In this document: piece after piece, positions 1 to 9,500 of the stretch
Position numbering within the stretch: the first letter of the stretch is position 1
Layout: each line of letters starts with the position of its first letter
Assembly (NCBI GenBank): GCA_019112635.1
Contig: DXIX01000011.1
Coordinates: forward strand, 1-47,182
Length of the DNA: 47,182 nt
Direction: 5' to 3'
Source: Candidatus Blautia intestinigallinarum
Lineage (GTDB): Bacteria; Bacillota; Clostridia; Lachnospirales; Lachnospiraceae
Notes under the pieces: model-generated
Databases searched by the model: none
What the model saw: the letters and a program-made list of their open reading frames with translations, nothing else
Told to the model about the DNA's origin: nothing
Program-made: the position numbers and the translations under genes

Positions 1-106
1 TAATCTCCAGTGGTTTCGGATACATATGCTCATACAGATGTTTTGCAGTAAGGAAATCCATCCTGGCAAACTCCATCCACTCTTTCAAAATTTTTTCATT
101 TTTCAT
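1..106 (-). CDS. HEPN-domain protein, N-terminal fragment (cut by window edge)
   Basis: Only the first 35 codons are in the window. The fragment begins MKNEKILKEWMEFARMDFLT and continues with AKHLYEHMY, the first helix typical of small HEPN proteins. The ATG at 106 has a good ribosome site (GGAGGG) about 10 bases upstream. The start overlaps the end of the nucleotidyltransferase gene by 11 bases, so the two are translationally coupled. HEPN proteins paired with MNT-type nucleotidyltransferases are usually the RNase toxin of a toxin-antitoxin pair, with the RX4-6H motif near the C-terminus, which is not visible here. The assignment rests on the N-terminal pattern plus the partner gene. Confidence 0.7.
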   Translation of the reverse strand, partial: MKNEKILKEWMEFARMDFLTAKHLYEHMYPKPLEI

Positions 107-410
107 ACAACAGCACGCCCTCCTGCTTTACAACCTTTTCAAGGGTATTTTCCTTCGCCCTTTCCTCAAAAGACGATTCATAACCCACAACAATGTCTAC
201 CGGGCGTTTACGAACCCCGCGGAGAGATTTATATGCTTTCTGGGACAGTTCTATTTTGTTCCCGGCATCATCCGGAACAACAACATAAAAGTCATAATCA
301 CTGTCCTCATTATAGGTATCTTTTGCAAAGGAACCGAACAGATAGATTCGTTTCGGCATGATAGTCATACAGATTCTGTCTTTAATTGCATTGATCTCAT
401 TATTGATCAT
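96..410 (-). CDS. MNT-type nucleotidyltransferase, antitoxin partner of HEPN
   Basis: A small (about 104 residue) nucleotidyltransferase-fold protein. The signature is RIYLFGSFAKDTYNEDSDYDFYVVV: the GSF helix turn followed by the D-x-D metal-binding pair (SDYDFYV). In the characterised HEPN/MNT systems the MNT protein neutralises the HEPN RNase, in one well-studied case by adding AMP to a tyrosine of the toxin. An upstream GTG at 419 is in frame, but it sits only one base from the AAAGGA ribosome site, whereas the ATG at 410 lies 10 bases from it, so 410 is chosen. It overlaps the downstream HEPN gene by 11 bases. Toxin-antitoxin pairs of this kind are commonly carried on mobile DNA, which fits the recombinase remnant nearby. 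Confidence 0.85.
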   Translation of the reverse strand: MINNEINAIKDRICMTIMPKRIYLFGSFAKDTYNEDSDYDFYVVVPDDAGNKIELSQKAYKSLRGVRKRPVDIVVGYESSFEERAKENTLEKVVKQEGVLLYEK

Positions 411-1084
411 CCAGTTCACATCCTTTCAAAAAACTTACCTGAGATTCCGCTTTCTGTTCATTCATAGTATATCACACAACCGCCTGCTTATCTATCGAAA
501 AGAATATTCAGACAGGTCGTTTTCTTCAAATCTATCTTTGATTTAAAAAAACACAATCATGCTAAAAAGTGAGTTTCTTTCTGTTCTAAAGAATTCATGT
601 TGTATGCGATTGGCAGGCACACCATGAAATACCATCGCGTTTTACATCATGAGATTGAGAAATACGAAGGGAAAAAGGAGCAGAAAACCGCTTAAGGAAA
701 GGAACGCCCCTGAAAATCCAGACAAGGAGTTTTTTCGCCCTAAAATAAAGAGTTAAAAATCGGTATTAATCGACACCCCCTTCTCTACTTTTACGCTGCA
801 ATCTCCGGGATTTTCCCGACAAAGTTATAAACAATCCCGACTTCCTGCACCTTCTGGCCGTTCACCTTCTTAACCTCGCCAATCAGGATTTTGCTGATAA
901 GCCAGTTCCATGCAGACTCGTCCAGTTCCTCAATGGCGGCATAGCGCCGGATTTCATTGTAGCACTTATTATGTGATGAAATTTTGCAACTAAACTGTTA
1001 GACGAATGGAATAAACCAGCAGTCGGTTGAGTGGAAAATGGATGTATGTTATCATGCAATCATCAAAACAAAGGAGTGGACACA
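411..1084. other. Gene-poor accessory stretch with remnants
   Basis: This stretch has no complete recognisable gene. It holds the upstream region of the nucleotidyltransferase gene (a TATACT-like -10 near 464-469 on the minus strand, without a clear -35), a short plus-strand reading frame ending in HHEIEKYEGKKEQKTA at 624-695 that looks like a leftover gene tail, and the recombinase tail described separately. The mixture of unrelated fragments suggests erosion of an inserted element. Confidence 0.5.
791..967 (-). pseudogene. C-terminal remnant of a large serine recombinase (DUF4368-type tail)
   Basis: Reading the minus strand gives CYNEIRRYAAIEELDESAWN, then WLISKILIGEVKKVNGQKVQ, then EVGIVYNFVGKIPEIAA and a stop at 791. 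The pattern I-x-x-Y-x-x-I-x-E-L, a helix with LI-x-K-I, and EVKK..GQKVQEV.IVYNFVG is the C-terminal zone of clostridial Tn-type large serine recombinases. The frame stays open only to about 997 and nothing upstream encodes the catalytic resolvase domain, so this is a stub. The boundary near 967 is where similarity appears to fade, judged by eye. It shows that an integrative element was once here. Confidence 0.7.
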
Positions 1085-1501
1085 ATGAAAAAACAAACAT
1101 TTGGAAGTATGATAGCAGAATTTCGTAAGAAAAAAGGAATGACACAAGTTGAACTTGCTGAGAAAATGGGCGTTACAGATAAAGCAGTATCAAAGTGGGA
1201 AAGAGATTTATCCTTTCCAGATGTAAATACTATCCCTAGATTGGCCGAAATATTTAATGTAACCGTTGATGAACTTATGCAAGTAAAAACAGATACGAAA
1301 GAAAGCAGGACAACTGAAAATATCTCGGATATTATCAATATTGCTTTAAAAAGTATCTCATTGGCAATGGGTGTTGCCGTAGTTGTTCTTTCGTTTATAA
1401 ATGAAATCGAAACAAAAAACGCAATTGGTATGTTAGGTTTAGGATTGGCTTGCTTGGCAATATCGCAATTTTCGTCAAATAAAACGAATACCAAGTCATA
1501 A
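1085..1501 (+). CDS. XRE-family HTH regulator with C-terminal membrane segments
   Basis: This 138-residue protein has an N-terminal helix-turn-helix of the Cro/C1 type (about residues 6-60: MIAEFRKKKGMTQVELAEKMG followed by VTDKAVSKWERDLSFPDV). The C-terminal half holds two hydrophobic stretches (SISLAMGVAVVVLSFI and AIGMLGLGLACLAISQF), so the DNA-binding domain is probably tethered to the membrane. The ATG at 1085 follows a strong AAAGGAG ribosome site; an earlier in-frame ATG at 1031 has none. It is a single gene pointing toward rlmH and separated from it by a strong hairpin. Such regulators are common in accessory DNA of Lachnospiraceae; the target is unknown. Confidence 0.85.
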   Translation: MKKQTFGSMIAEFRKKKGMTQVELAEKMGVTDKAVSKWERDLSFPDVNTIPRLAEIFNVTVDELMQVKTDTKESRTTENISDIINIALKSISLAMGVAVVVLSFINEIETKNAIGMLGLGLACLAISQFSSNKTNTKS

Positions 1502-1555
1502 AAAATTTCATATCCAGTATTATACGAAGCGGTTAGTCTATACGATTAAATTTCA

Positions 1556-1591
1556 GGGGCAGGCGTGACTCTTGCGAGTCACTCCTGCCCC
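1556..1591. terminator. Strong hairpin between convergent XRE gene and rlmH
   Basis: The arms GGGGCAGG-c-GTGACTC and GAGTCAC-t-CCTGCCCC pair over 15 base pairs around a TTGC loop. It lies between two convergent genes, where a bidirectional terminator is expected. There is no clean T-run on either side, so termination efficiency is uncertain. Confidence 0.6.
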
Positions 1592-1627
1592 CTATTTCGG
1601 ACTATCCATTTCCCGATAGCCTCTCAC

Positions 1628-1645
1628 TCATTTATGATATGGTTC
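1628..1645 (-). other. Candidate integration site: 3' end of rlmH resembling the SCC att core
   Basis: The last codons of rlmH read GAACCATATCATAAATGA. The SCC attachment core at the end of staphylococcal rlmH is remembered as GAAGCATATCATAAATGA, which would be one difference in 18 bases. Much of this identity is forced by the conserved C-terminal residues E-x-YHK. An accessory scrap with a large serine recombinase tail lies directly on the 3' side. No second copy of the core was found in the left 1.6 kb, so the outer end of any element is outside the window or lost. Confidence 0.4.
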
Positions 1646-2107
1646 ATGATTCAAAATCCGATAGGCTCTGTAGATCTGTTCCAAAAGGATTACCCGCATC
1701 AATTGATGGGGAAAAGTCATCTTCGAAAAGCTCAGCCTGTAGTCTGCCCTCCTTAAAATCTGTTCATCCAGGCCAATGGAGCCTCCAATGATAAATATGA
1801 TGTGGCTGACTCCACTGACCCCTAAAGAACCGATTTTTTCTGAAAACTCTTCCGAGGACAGCATCTTCCCGTCAATGGCCAGGGCAATCACATAAGCATC
1901 CTCTCTCAGATATTTCTCAATGCGTTCCCCTTCTTTTCGGCGAATCTGCTGCTCCATCAGTTCACTGGCCCCGTCCGGAGTCTTCTCATCCGCTGTCTCC
2001 ACAATCTCCAGCTTGCAATATCGGCTCAGACGTTTCCCATACTCCGCGATTGCGTCCTTCAAATATTTTTCTTTGATTTTTCCCACCGTCACTATGGTAA
2101 TCTTCAT
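1628..2107 (-). CDS. rlmH: 23S rRNA (pseudouridine1915-N3)-methyltransferase RlmH
   Basis: This is a SPOUT-family methyltransferase that N3-methylates pseudouridine 1915 in helix 69 of 23S rRNA using S-adenosylmethionine. The 159-residue protein begins MKITIVTVGKIKEKYLKDAI and carries the trefoil-knot glycine loop (FIIGGSIGLDEQIL) and the conserved end SFSKMTFPHQLMRVILLEQIYRA..EPYHK. Length and both motifs fit the family exactly. The ATG at 2107 is preferred over the one at 2113 because it gives proper spacing from the GAGG ribosome site and matches the family start. It overlaps or abuts the end of the upstream TPR gene, so the two are probably co-transcribed. Confidence 0.95.
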   Translation of the reverse strand: MKITIVTVGKIKEKYLKDAIAEYGKRLSRYCKLEIVETADEKTPDGASELMEQQIRRKEGERIEKYLREDAYVIALAIDGKMLSSEEFSEKIGSLGVSGVSHIIFIIGGSIGLDEQILRRADYRLSFSKMTFPHQLMRVILLEQIYRAYRILNHEPYHK

Positions 2108-2109
2108 GA

Positions 2110-2967
2110 TCATTCATCCTCTTCCGGCTTTAGAACATATTTGCGATAAATGACATCGCTTGGAATCCCTTTTTCATTCACGCCATAAGCGTATAAAATC
2201 GTAACCCCTTTTTTAATCTGAATAGGACCGCTGTACACACTGCTGTTCTCATCAGGTTTTGTGCCGTCAAAAGAATAATAAATCTTCTCACAGTCACCTT
2301 CCAGTGTGATGGAAGCCTTTTCCTCCCGGTAAGTACCTGACTTGAGATTGGTCACCGGATCCGGGCAGATGTACTCTGAAAATTCATCCAAAATATCCGG
2401 ATTGGTACATTGCTTCATAAAGTCTCTGATCTCTTCCAGATCCCCGTTTTTCTCCATGGATTTCAGAAGAAGACTGTAAGCCTCTCTGTTGTCCGGATGC
2501 TGTTTCAGAAAAACAGTCAGTATCTTTTCCACAGACGAATAATCTTTCTGCGCTTCAAAAATCGAAGCCAACATTAGGTTTGCATTGGGATTGTCAGGCT
2601 CCAGCACCAATGCGGCGTCAATGTGCTCCAATGCTTTTTGGTAATCCCCTTGTTCAAGTGCCCGGACACCGGTTTTGTATTGATAGACATAGGAGTTTGC
2701 CTGATAAAAATTAAGCCCCACAAGAGCCAAAACCAAAAGCAGAAGCATCAGTATTCCGCACAGAAATATTTTCTTCCATTTTTTTCCAATGACAAACAGC
2801 TTTTTGGTCTTGGTCTCTGTCTTTTTTGTGTGATCTCTCTCTTTTTCCTTTTGTCGAATCAGAGTTTCTACCGTGTTATACTCCGGCACCCATTGAATTT
2901 CTGTCAGACATTTGGGGCAAAACAGAGTACCTGGTTTTACTTCTTTACCACAATGTGGACATTTCAT
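2110..2967 (-). CDS. Zinc-ribbon/TPR membrane protein with chitobiase-like C-terminal domain
   Basis: A 285-residue protein of modular build: an N-terminal zinc ribbon (CPHCGKEV..FCPKC, residues 3-19), a basic linker, one transmembrane helix (about 69-88, IFLCGILMLLLLVLALVGL), tetratricopeptide-like helices (about 98-190), and a C-terminal beta-sandwich pattern (ITLEGDCEKIYYSFDGTKPD..SSVYSGPIQIKKG) of the chitobiase/beta-hexosaminidase C-terminal family. The topology would place the zinc ribbon in the cytoplasm and the TPR and sandwich domains outside. Its biochemical role is unknown. It lies 3 bases downstream of ftsK/spoIIIE and just upstream of rlmH, suggesting one operon. Confidence 0.8.
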   Translation of the reverse strand: MKCPHCGKEVKPGTLFCPKCLTEIQWVPEYNTVETLIRQKEKERDHTKKTETKTKKLFVIGKKWKKIFLCGILMLLLLVLALVGLNFYQANSYVYQYKTGVRALEQGDYQKALEHIDAALVLEPDNPNANLMLASIFEAQKDYSSVEKILTVFLKQHPDNREAYSLLLKSMEKNGDLEEIRDFMKQCTNPDILDEFSEYICPDPVTNLKSGTYREEKASITLEGDCEKIYYSFDGTKPDENSSVYSGPIQIKKGVTILYAYGVNEKGIPSDVIYRKYVLKPEEDE

Positions 2968-2970
2968 AGG

Positions 2971-5436
2971 CTACATACATTCCTTAACATATTTCTCAAA
3001 TTCTTCCATCGACATCAGTACTTTTCGTGGTTTTGTGCCTTCCTCAGGTCCAACCACACCGGCCTCAGCCAGCTGATCCATAATTCTGGCCGCCCGGTTA
3101 AATCCAATCTTAAACATCCGCTGGAGCATTCCAATGGATGCTTTTTCCTTCTCTATGATGAATTTTCCTGCCTCCACGAAATGCACGTCCCGGTCATCGG
3201 AACCGCCGCCTGCGCTCTGCACTCCGGCAAGACTGATTTTCTCCTCAATTTCTTCGCTGTACTCTGCTTTCGAGTTTTTCTCAGACAGGAATTTCACAAC
3301 CTGGCCGACTTCTTCATCTGTGACAAAAGCGCCCTGAAGTCTTGCCGGCTTCTGGTACCCCTGGGGATAGAACAACATGTCTCCTTTTCCCAGAAGCCTC
3401 TCTGCTCCGTTCATATCCAGAATCGTTCTGGAATCCACGCCGGAGGAGACGGCAAACGCAATTCTGGAAGGCATATTCGCCTTAATCAGACCCGTGATGA
3501 CATTGACCGACGGACGCTGCGTCGCAATGATCAGATGTATTCCAGCCGCCCGTGCCAACTGTGCCAGACGGCAGATAGCGTCTTCCACTTCCCCGGAAGC
3601 CACCATCATCAGATCCGCAAGCTCATCCACAATAATGATAATCTGGGGCAGAGGCTTTGGATTTTCTCCGTTCTCATCCTTCATGGACTGGATCTTCTTA
3701 TTGTAATCTTCCAGATTCCGCACATTGTATTCCGCGAAAATATTATATCTCTCTGTCATCTGAGCGACCGCCCAGTTCAAAGCTCCCGCTGCCTTCTTCG
3801 GATCTGTCACCACAGGAATCAACAAATGCGGAATGCCATTATAGACACTTAGCTCCACCACTTTGGGATCCACCATGATCAGTTTCACTTCATCCGGACT
3901 GGCCTTATACAGAATACTCATAATCAGCGTGTTAATGCACACAGATTTTCCCGATCCTGTAGCTCCCGCAATCAGCAGATGGGGCATCTTCGTGATATCC
4001 GCAACAACCGGCTGTCCGGCAATGTCTTTTCCAACTGCGAAAGAAAGCTTGGATTTGCTTTTCTGAAACGCTTCTGACTGAATCAGATCTCTGAGCATGA
4101 CTGTACTGTTGTGATCGTTGGGAACCTCAATTCCAACAGCCGCTTTTCCGGGAATTGGAGCTTCAATTCGAATATCTTCAGCCGCCAGATTCATCTTGAT
4201 CTCGTCTGCAAGCCCCACAATGCGGCTCAGTTTGACTCCCTGCTCCGGCTGGAATTCATACTGGGTAACCGTCGGTCCACAGCTCACATTCGTGATTGTC
4301 ACATTGATTCCAAAACTCTTCAAGGTATCCTGCAGTTTTTTGGCAGTCTGACGAAGGTGTGCATCTGAATCCCCCACCTTCCCCCTGCTTCCTTTCTTCA
4401 GAAGATTTATCGGCGGAAATTTATAAGGTTTGTCGCTGGAATTTTTCTGGTCTTCAATCTCTTTTCCGATGTCATGAATTTCATCTGAGCTCTTACTTCG
4501 CTGCGGTTGGGAAGAGGAAACTGCCGAGCGCCCCGGCTCTTCCAAATCATCTGATTTTTTCGATTCATTTTCAGACTCTTTCTCCGGTTCTTCTTCACTC
4601 TCCGCTTTTATATTTTCCGATTCTTTCTCGCCCGCGTCTGTATCTTCTCCCCGATAAATTTCAAAGGGCGCCTGTTCCGCTTCCTGCGGTGTGGTATCCG
4701 GCGGAGTATTTTTCAGCCAGGTTCCGCTCAGGAAGCCTTCGTCCTCTTGCTGAGATGTTTCTTTTTTTCTGCCGGTTTTTCTCCCGGAGGTGTCCTTTCT
4801 GACCTTCCCCTCCTTTGCCGGGCGCTGTTTTTGCATCTCTTTATGTTCCTGAATCTGCCCTTTCAGCCCCTGAAAAATCCGGCTTCCCACCTTCTCCATA
4901 AATCCAAAAAAAGACCTCTGAGTCATGAGAATCAGAGTGATCAGAAGAACCACAATGGTTATCACGTAGGAGCCAATGGTTCCAAAGGCCAGCGTCGTAC
5001 TGGTACACAGAAGACCTCCCACCACACCCCCGCCGGTGTGATACTGGTAGGAATTGCGATAATATTCCAGAATATCAAAATCTCTGGTATAACCTTCCGT
5101 CAAAAGCTGCATGAGATTACAGCAAAATAGGAAAAAAAACACGCCGGCAAACAGCTTTTTGTTTACCAGACGATTTCCCCGATTGGCAATGTAAAAAGCG
5201 ATCCCGATAAACAGTAAAATCGGGAAGAGATATGCCATAAGTCCAAAAATCCCAAAAGAAAAACTGCTGACCGCATCTCCGATGAATCCTCCCACGCCAA
5301 AGTTGCTGACCATCAGAAGAATAGATACTGCCAGAAAAATAAGCAAAATGATTTCTGATCCAAAACCGGCAGAGGCAGTCTGTTTTCTGGCGTTCTTTTT
5401 GCCTCTGCTGCTGGATTTCTTCTTCGTAGCCGCCAT
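2971..5436 (-). CDS. ftsK: DNA translocase of the FtsK/SpoIIIE family
   Basis: An 821-residue ATP-driven motor that moves chromosomal DNA through the division or sporulation septum. The N-terminus has several transmembrane helices (about residues 25-190), followed by a long charged, low-complexity linker (about 195-345) rich in E, S and K. The motor domain carries Walker A GATGSGKS (about 490) and Walker B IIIIVDELADLMM (about 604), and the protein ends with a gamma winged-helix domain (about 745-815, IGMLQRMFKIGFNRAARIMDQL) that reads KOPS/SRS-type DNA sequences. Length and order match SpoIIIE/FtsK of Firmicutes. GGAGG precedes the ATG. The spoIVA gene elsewhere in the window means it could serve in sporulation as well as division. 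Confidence 0.95.
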   Translation of the reverse strand: MAATKKKSSSRGKKNARKQTASAGFGSEIILLIFLAVSILLMVSNFGVGGFIGDAVSSFSFGIFGLMAYLFPILLFIGIAFYIANRGNRLVNKKLFAGVFFFLFCCNLMQLLTEGYTRDFDILEYYRNSYQYHTGGGVVGGLLCTSTTLAFGTIGSYVITIVVLLITLILMTQRSFFGFMEKVGSRIFQGLKGQIQEHKEMQKQRPAKEGKVRKDTSGRKTGRKKETSQQEDEGFLSGTWLKNTPPDTTPQEAEQAPFEIYRGEDTDAGEKESENIKAESEEEPEKESENESKKSDDLEEPGRSAVSSSQPQRSKSSDEIHDIGKEIEDQKNSSDKPYKFPPINLLKKGSRGKVGDSDAHLRQTAKKLQDTLKSFGINVTITNVSCGPTVTQYEFQPEQGVKLSRIVGLADEIKMNLAAEDIRIEAPIPGKAAVGIEVPNDHNSTVMLRDLIQSEAFQKSKSKLSFAVGKDIAGQPVVADITKMPHLLIAGATGSGKSVCINTLIMSILYKASPDEVKLIMVDPKVVELSVYNGIPHLLIPVVTDPKKAAGALNWAVAQMTERYNIFAEYNVRNLEDYNKKIQSMKDENGENPKPLPQIIIIVDELADLMMVASGEVEDAICRLAQLARAAGIHLIIATQRPSVNVITGLIKANMPSRIAFAVSSGVDSRTILDMNGAERLLGKGDMLFYPQGYQKPARLQGAFVTDEEVGQVVKFLSEKNSKAEYSEEIEEKISLAGVQSAGGGSDDRDVHFVEAGKFIIEKEKASIGMLQRMFKIGFNRAARIMDQLAEAGVVGPEEGTKPRKVLMSMEEFEKYVKECM

Positions 5437-5528
5437 AAATAATTCCTCCCCTGTTTTATTTTATGCCTGTCCCGGCCATTCATTTCTCTGATTTATCTAC
5501 ACAGGCAAGACGGGCAGGATTTCCCTGT

Positions 5529-6407
5529 CTATGAAATGAGAAAATTGCCGGCTATGGCGATTATTCCAATGAAAAAACAATAATAGGCAAACATGCGGAA
5601 TCTCACTTTTCGCACCCAGGAAATCATGCGGCGAATGCACAAAAGCCCCACAAATCCGGACACAACTGCCCCCAATATGTAAGAAAATCCAAGTGCGATG
5701 GTCATGTCTGCACTGCCAAAATTTCCAAGCTCCACCACCGTTGCGCCTAATATCGCAGGAATAGACAGCATCAGAGAATATTTCAGCCCAAATTTCTTTC
5801 CCATGCCAAAGATTCTCGATGTGGTCAGTGTGACTCCAAATCTTGATAATCCCGGAAACACAGCCAGCCCCTGGCAGATTCCAATCCACATTGCCCGATC
5901 ATAGGTGACTTCTCCTGGCAGTTTTTTACCCACAGGTACAAAATCTGCGACAAACAAAAGGATACCCGTGATCAGAAGTCCGATCCCGGCAAACAAAACA
6001 CTGTCTGCCGCCATCTGGGCCAGATTTCTGGACACAAACCCAAGGATAAACGTCGGAATGGAAGATACCGTCATCAGTACCACAAATTTGCGGTAACTGG
6101 TCCTCACAATCCGGTGATAGCTCTGATCCTGACCTGTCTTTTTATTACTGATATAAATCTGAACATTCTGCACTACATCATATATCATTCTGCAGGCTTC
6201 CAGAAGGATTTGGCTTACATCCTTTTTAAATACCAAAATCAGTGCCACCAGGGTCCCCAGATGCAGCATCGCCTCCAGCAAGAGTCCTGTATCCGGAGAA
6301 AATCCTGTAAACTGTTGAAATATCACCAGATGGCCAAAGCTGCTCACTGGCAGAAATTCTGTAATTCCCTGTATAATTCCCATCAAAATCGTGTATAAAA
6401 ATGACAT
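5529..6407 (-). CDS. uppP: Undecaprenyl-diphosphate phosphatase (UppP/BacA)
   Basis: This integral membrane phosphatase recycles undecaprenyl pyrophosphate to the monophosphate carrier for peptidoglycan synthesis and contributes to bacitracin tolerance. It has 292 residues, mostly hydrophobic. The first family motif is near the start (GITEFLPVSSFGHLVIF) and the second mid-protein (FPGLSRFGVTLTTSRIFGM), with the catalytic Glu and Arg kept. The usual motifs read VSSSAHL or VSSSGHL and PGxSRSGxTI, so this copy has Phe at one position in each. The ATG at 6407 has a ribosome site (AAAGGAAAG); an upstream in-frame ATG at 6479 would add a charged tail unlike the family. It probably forms its own transcript upstream of ftsK. 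Confidence 0.93.
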   Translation of the reverse strand: MSFLYTILMGIIQGITEFLPVSSFGHLVIFQQFTGFSPDTGLLLEAMLHLGTLVALILVFKKDVSQILLEACRMIYDVVQNVQIYISNKKTGQDQSYHRIVRTSYRKFVVLMTVSSIPTFILGFVSRNLAQMAADSVLFAGIGLLITGILLFVADFVPVGKKLPGEVTYDRAMWIGICQGLAVFPGLSRFGVTLTTSRIFGMGKKFGLKYSLMLSIPAILGATVVELGNFGSADMTIALGFSYILGAVVSGFVGLLCIRRMISWVRKVRFRMFAYYCFFIGIIAIAGNFLIS

Positions 6408-6520
6408 TTTCTCTTTCCTTTTCCTGCGTTTATTTTCTTCTGCCGTACTGCGGCATTCCGGTATGATCTTCCAATCCATACTCGGTTTTAGTATAGCATA
6501 AGAATTCTTTTTTCACAAGT

Positions 6521-6554
6521 AAGAGAAAAAGGACCCCCGTTATTTTGGGAGTCC
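6521..6554 (-). terminator. Rho-independent terminator after the transhydrogenase operon
   Basis: On the minus strand GGACTCCC, an 8-base loop, GGGGGTCC and then TTTTTCTC. This is a clean stem with a U-run located 41 bases beyond the stop of the large oxidoreductase gene, and it ends the three-gene operon. Confidence 0.85.
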
Positions 6555-6594
6555 CTCTTCTTTCGTATGATCACGCGGTCTTTGAAACCGACTA

Positions 6595-9500
6595 TTATTT
6601 TGTTTTCTTCGGAAGTCTTGCCTCAATCATATTGGTGAGATTGTCTGTACATTTCAGAGGATCTGCAAATTTAGCATCGGCAACTGCCACTAATTTTGCA
6701 TTCTCACAAGCCAGAATGCCTCCGCGTACCTCTCCGATGACAGCTTCACGGTAGGAAGGAACGGTACAGTTCATTTCCTCAGCGATGTCAGCCTCGTCAT
6801 CGTATGGCATCTCTACTTCATATACATGTGCAATCTCAGCAGCTACTTCCCAGTTATTGAAGACAACATCCTCATCGATTGCACACTCTACACACTGCAT
6901 TCTGCGCTCGGTGTTGGTGTAGGTTCCGTCTGCTGACGCAAATCCGGTTCCCGGAATCACCACATCTGCTCTTCTTGCAGTCTCAGTCATATGTGTATCG
7001 CATACCATCATGAACTCCACGTCTTTGATCAGTTCCGGATCCACATCCTCGCCGAATACCAGGAGAGCTTTCACACCTTCCATTGCCTCAGCGCCTGCTG
7101 TGATTCCCAGATCAATCAGACCCTGGCTGTTATTCTTAGCCTTAATCTGCAGGATACCATCTCTTGCTTTTCCGATATGTCCGGAAACAACTGCGATGTC
7201 AGCCAGAAGAGTGGCTGCCTCCACAGATACCAGATTCTGCTGGAAGACAATCATTGCTTTCTTGGCATTTGCGTACATCTGCGCGATTGCTGTGATCTCG
7301 TCCGTTACATTCGCGTCAGCCACGCTCTTAGCGAACTCATCATAGCCTTCCACGTTGCTGCCCTTGCCCATGTCTACCAGAGCTTTGGCAATGCCTTTGA
7401 GGTAAGACAGATCATTGTCTGTGTAAACAGTCTTATATGCGAAAGCGAAATGATCCTGCTCATATCCCTGAGGATTAATCAGAACGACTTTGGCTCCATT
7501 CTTTGCGGCCTGGCTCAGTTTTACTCTCATAACCTGAGAATTGTTGAAGCCTGCCACCAGAATCACTTCTGCAGACAGAAGCTCACCGATGGTGTTCGGG
7601 GAAGCATTCACGCCGAGAACCTTCTCGATTCCGCTCTCACGGTTATCGAAGCACAGAGTCTTCGCACCGATGGAGTCAGCCAGTTTCTTCATCACATAAG
7701 CTTCCTCATTGGTATAACGGTCAGAAATCGCTACTGCCACTGCGTCTTTACCGTATTTTGCCGCAATGGATTCTGCTTTCTTCGCTGTCAGAACAAAAGC
7801 ATCATGGTAGTCAACCTCTGTGAACATTCCGTCCAAATCTTTTGCCATCGGATCCAGGAGTTTTCCGTCACTGTAAGCGCAGTCAAATCCGAATTTGCCT
7901 TTTCCGCAGAGAATGCCTTTGTTTACCGCACCTTCTTTATCCGGTTTTGCCTTAATCAGCATATCGCCATAGGTTTCCAGATGCATGCTGCATCCTACGG
8001 AACAGTGAGAACAGGTGGTATCGGTCACACAGGTATCCAGAGGAACGGACTTCTTGATGGTCATTCTCTCCTGCAGTGCTCCAGTCGGGCAGTAACTTGC
8101 ACACTGTCCACAGGAAATACATCCTGTCTCAGCCAGAGGCTGCTCCAGAGCTGGCTTCACAACGGTGTCAAATCCACGATGAACAAGTCCCAGAGCTCCT
8201 ACGCCCATAACCTCATCACAGACACGTACACAGACACCGCAGAGGATACACTTGTTCGGGTCTCTCAGGATGAATGGATGTTCATCTTCGTACTCGATTG
8301 CATTCACGTCTCCTTCGAAACGATCTGGTTTCACATCGTACTGATTTGCATAGCTGATCAGTTTACACTCGAAGTAATCTTTACATCCGCATTCCAGACA
8401 GCGGGACGCGTCAGCCTGTGCTTTCTCCTCATCATATCCAAATACAACTTCTGTAAAGTTATCTTTTCTCTCTTCAGCTGTCAGCTGATCCATGGTCGGA
8501 CGGCACATTCTCTCACGGTCTTCAAATGAAGCAGGGGTGAGATCTGTTCTCTGCACATAATAGAGAGGCTCATATTTGATCTCCTCGCCGCGCAGATATG
8601 CATCCACAACCAGACTTCCCTTCTGTGCGTCTCCGATGGACTCCACTGCGATAGAGATCTTATCGTTACCACAGTCACCGCCGGCAAATACACCAGGAAT
8701 CTTTGTCATAAAGGTATCTTTGTCATAGACAATTCCGTTCTTTCTGGTCAGCTCAACGCCATCGATGCCTTCCGGATTTACTCTCTGACCAATTGCCAGA
8801 ATCACAGTATCCACATCAATGGTCTTGGTCTCACCCTCAACCGGAATCGGAGCACGTCTGCCGCTGGCATCCGGCTCACCCAGTTTCATAACCTGCAGAA
8901 CCATCTGTTTTACTTTGCCGTTCTCATCCGGAATGATCTCCAGAGGATTGGTCAGGTTCAGGAATTCTACTCCCTCTTCCTCTGCCTCTTCAATCTCCAG
9001 CATATCAGCCGGCATCTCTTCTTTAGTTCTACGATATACGTTATATACTTTCTTAGCGCCCAGACGAACTGCGGTACGGCAGGCATCCATAGCGGTGTTA
9101 CCGCCGCCGACGATGGCCACATTCTCACCCAGCTCGATTGGCTCGTTGCGAACAACTTTTCTCAGGAAATCGATACCGCCGATAACTCCCTCGCTGTCCT
9201 CGCCTTTGCAGCGCACGCCTGTGGACAGCCATGCGCCGATACCAAGACATACTGCATCGAAGTCTCTGCGGATGGTCTCGAAGGAAATATCTTTTCCGAT
9301 CTTCACGTTCGGGATCATGGTAACGCCCATTCTCTCGATCAGATCAATCTCTTCGTCCAGAACTTCTTTCGGCAGACGGTATTCCGGAATACCATAGCGA
9401 AGCATACCGCCTAATTTCGGCATTGCCTCGTAAATGGTCACATCATGTCCCATTCTTCTCAGGAAATAAGCCATGGACAGACCGTAAGGTCCACCACCGA

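Noticed and set aside
6595..8200. Reading the end of the 1166-residue protein as an active formate dehydrogenase.
   Set aside because: The molybdopterin domain is about 425 residues, far shorter than a catalytic one, and no Cys/Sec-His active-site motif is visible.
6991..8529. Long plus-strand open frame (512 codons) opposite the large oxidoreductase.
   Set aside because: It is an antisense shadow: no ribosome site and no recognisable domain, while the opposite strand is clearly coding. The same holds for the long plus-strand frames at 2623-3852, 9445-11121 and 29110-30471.
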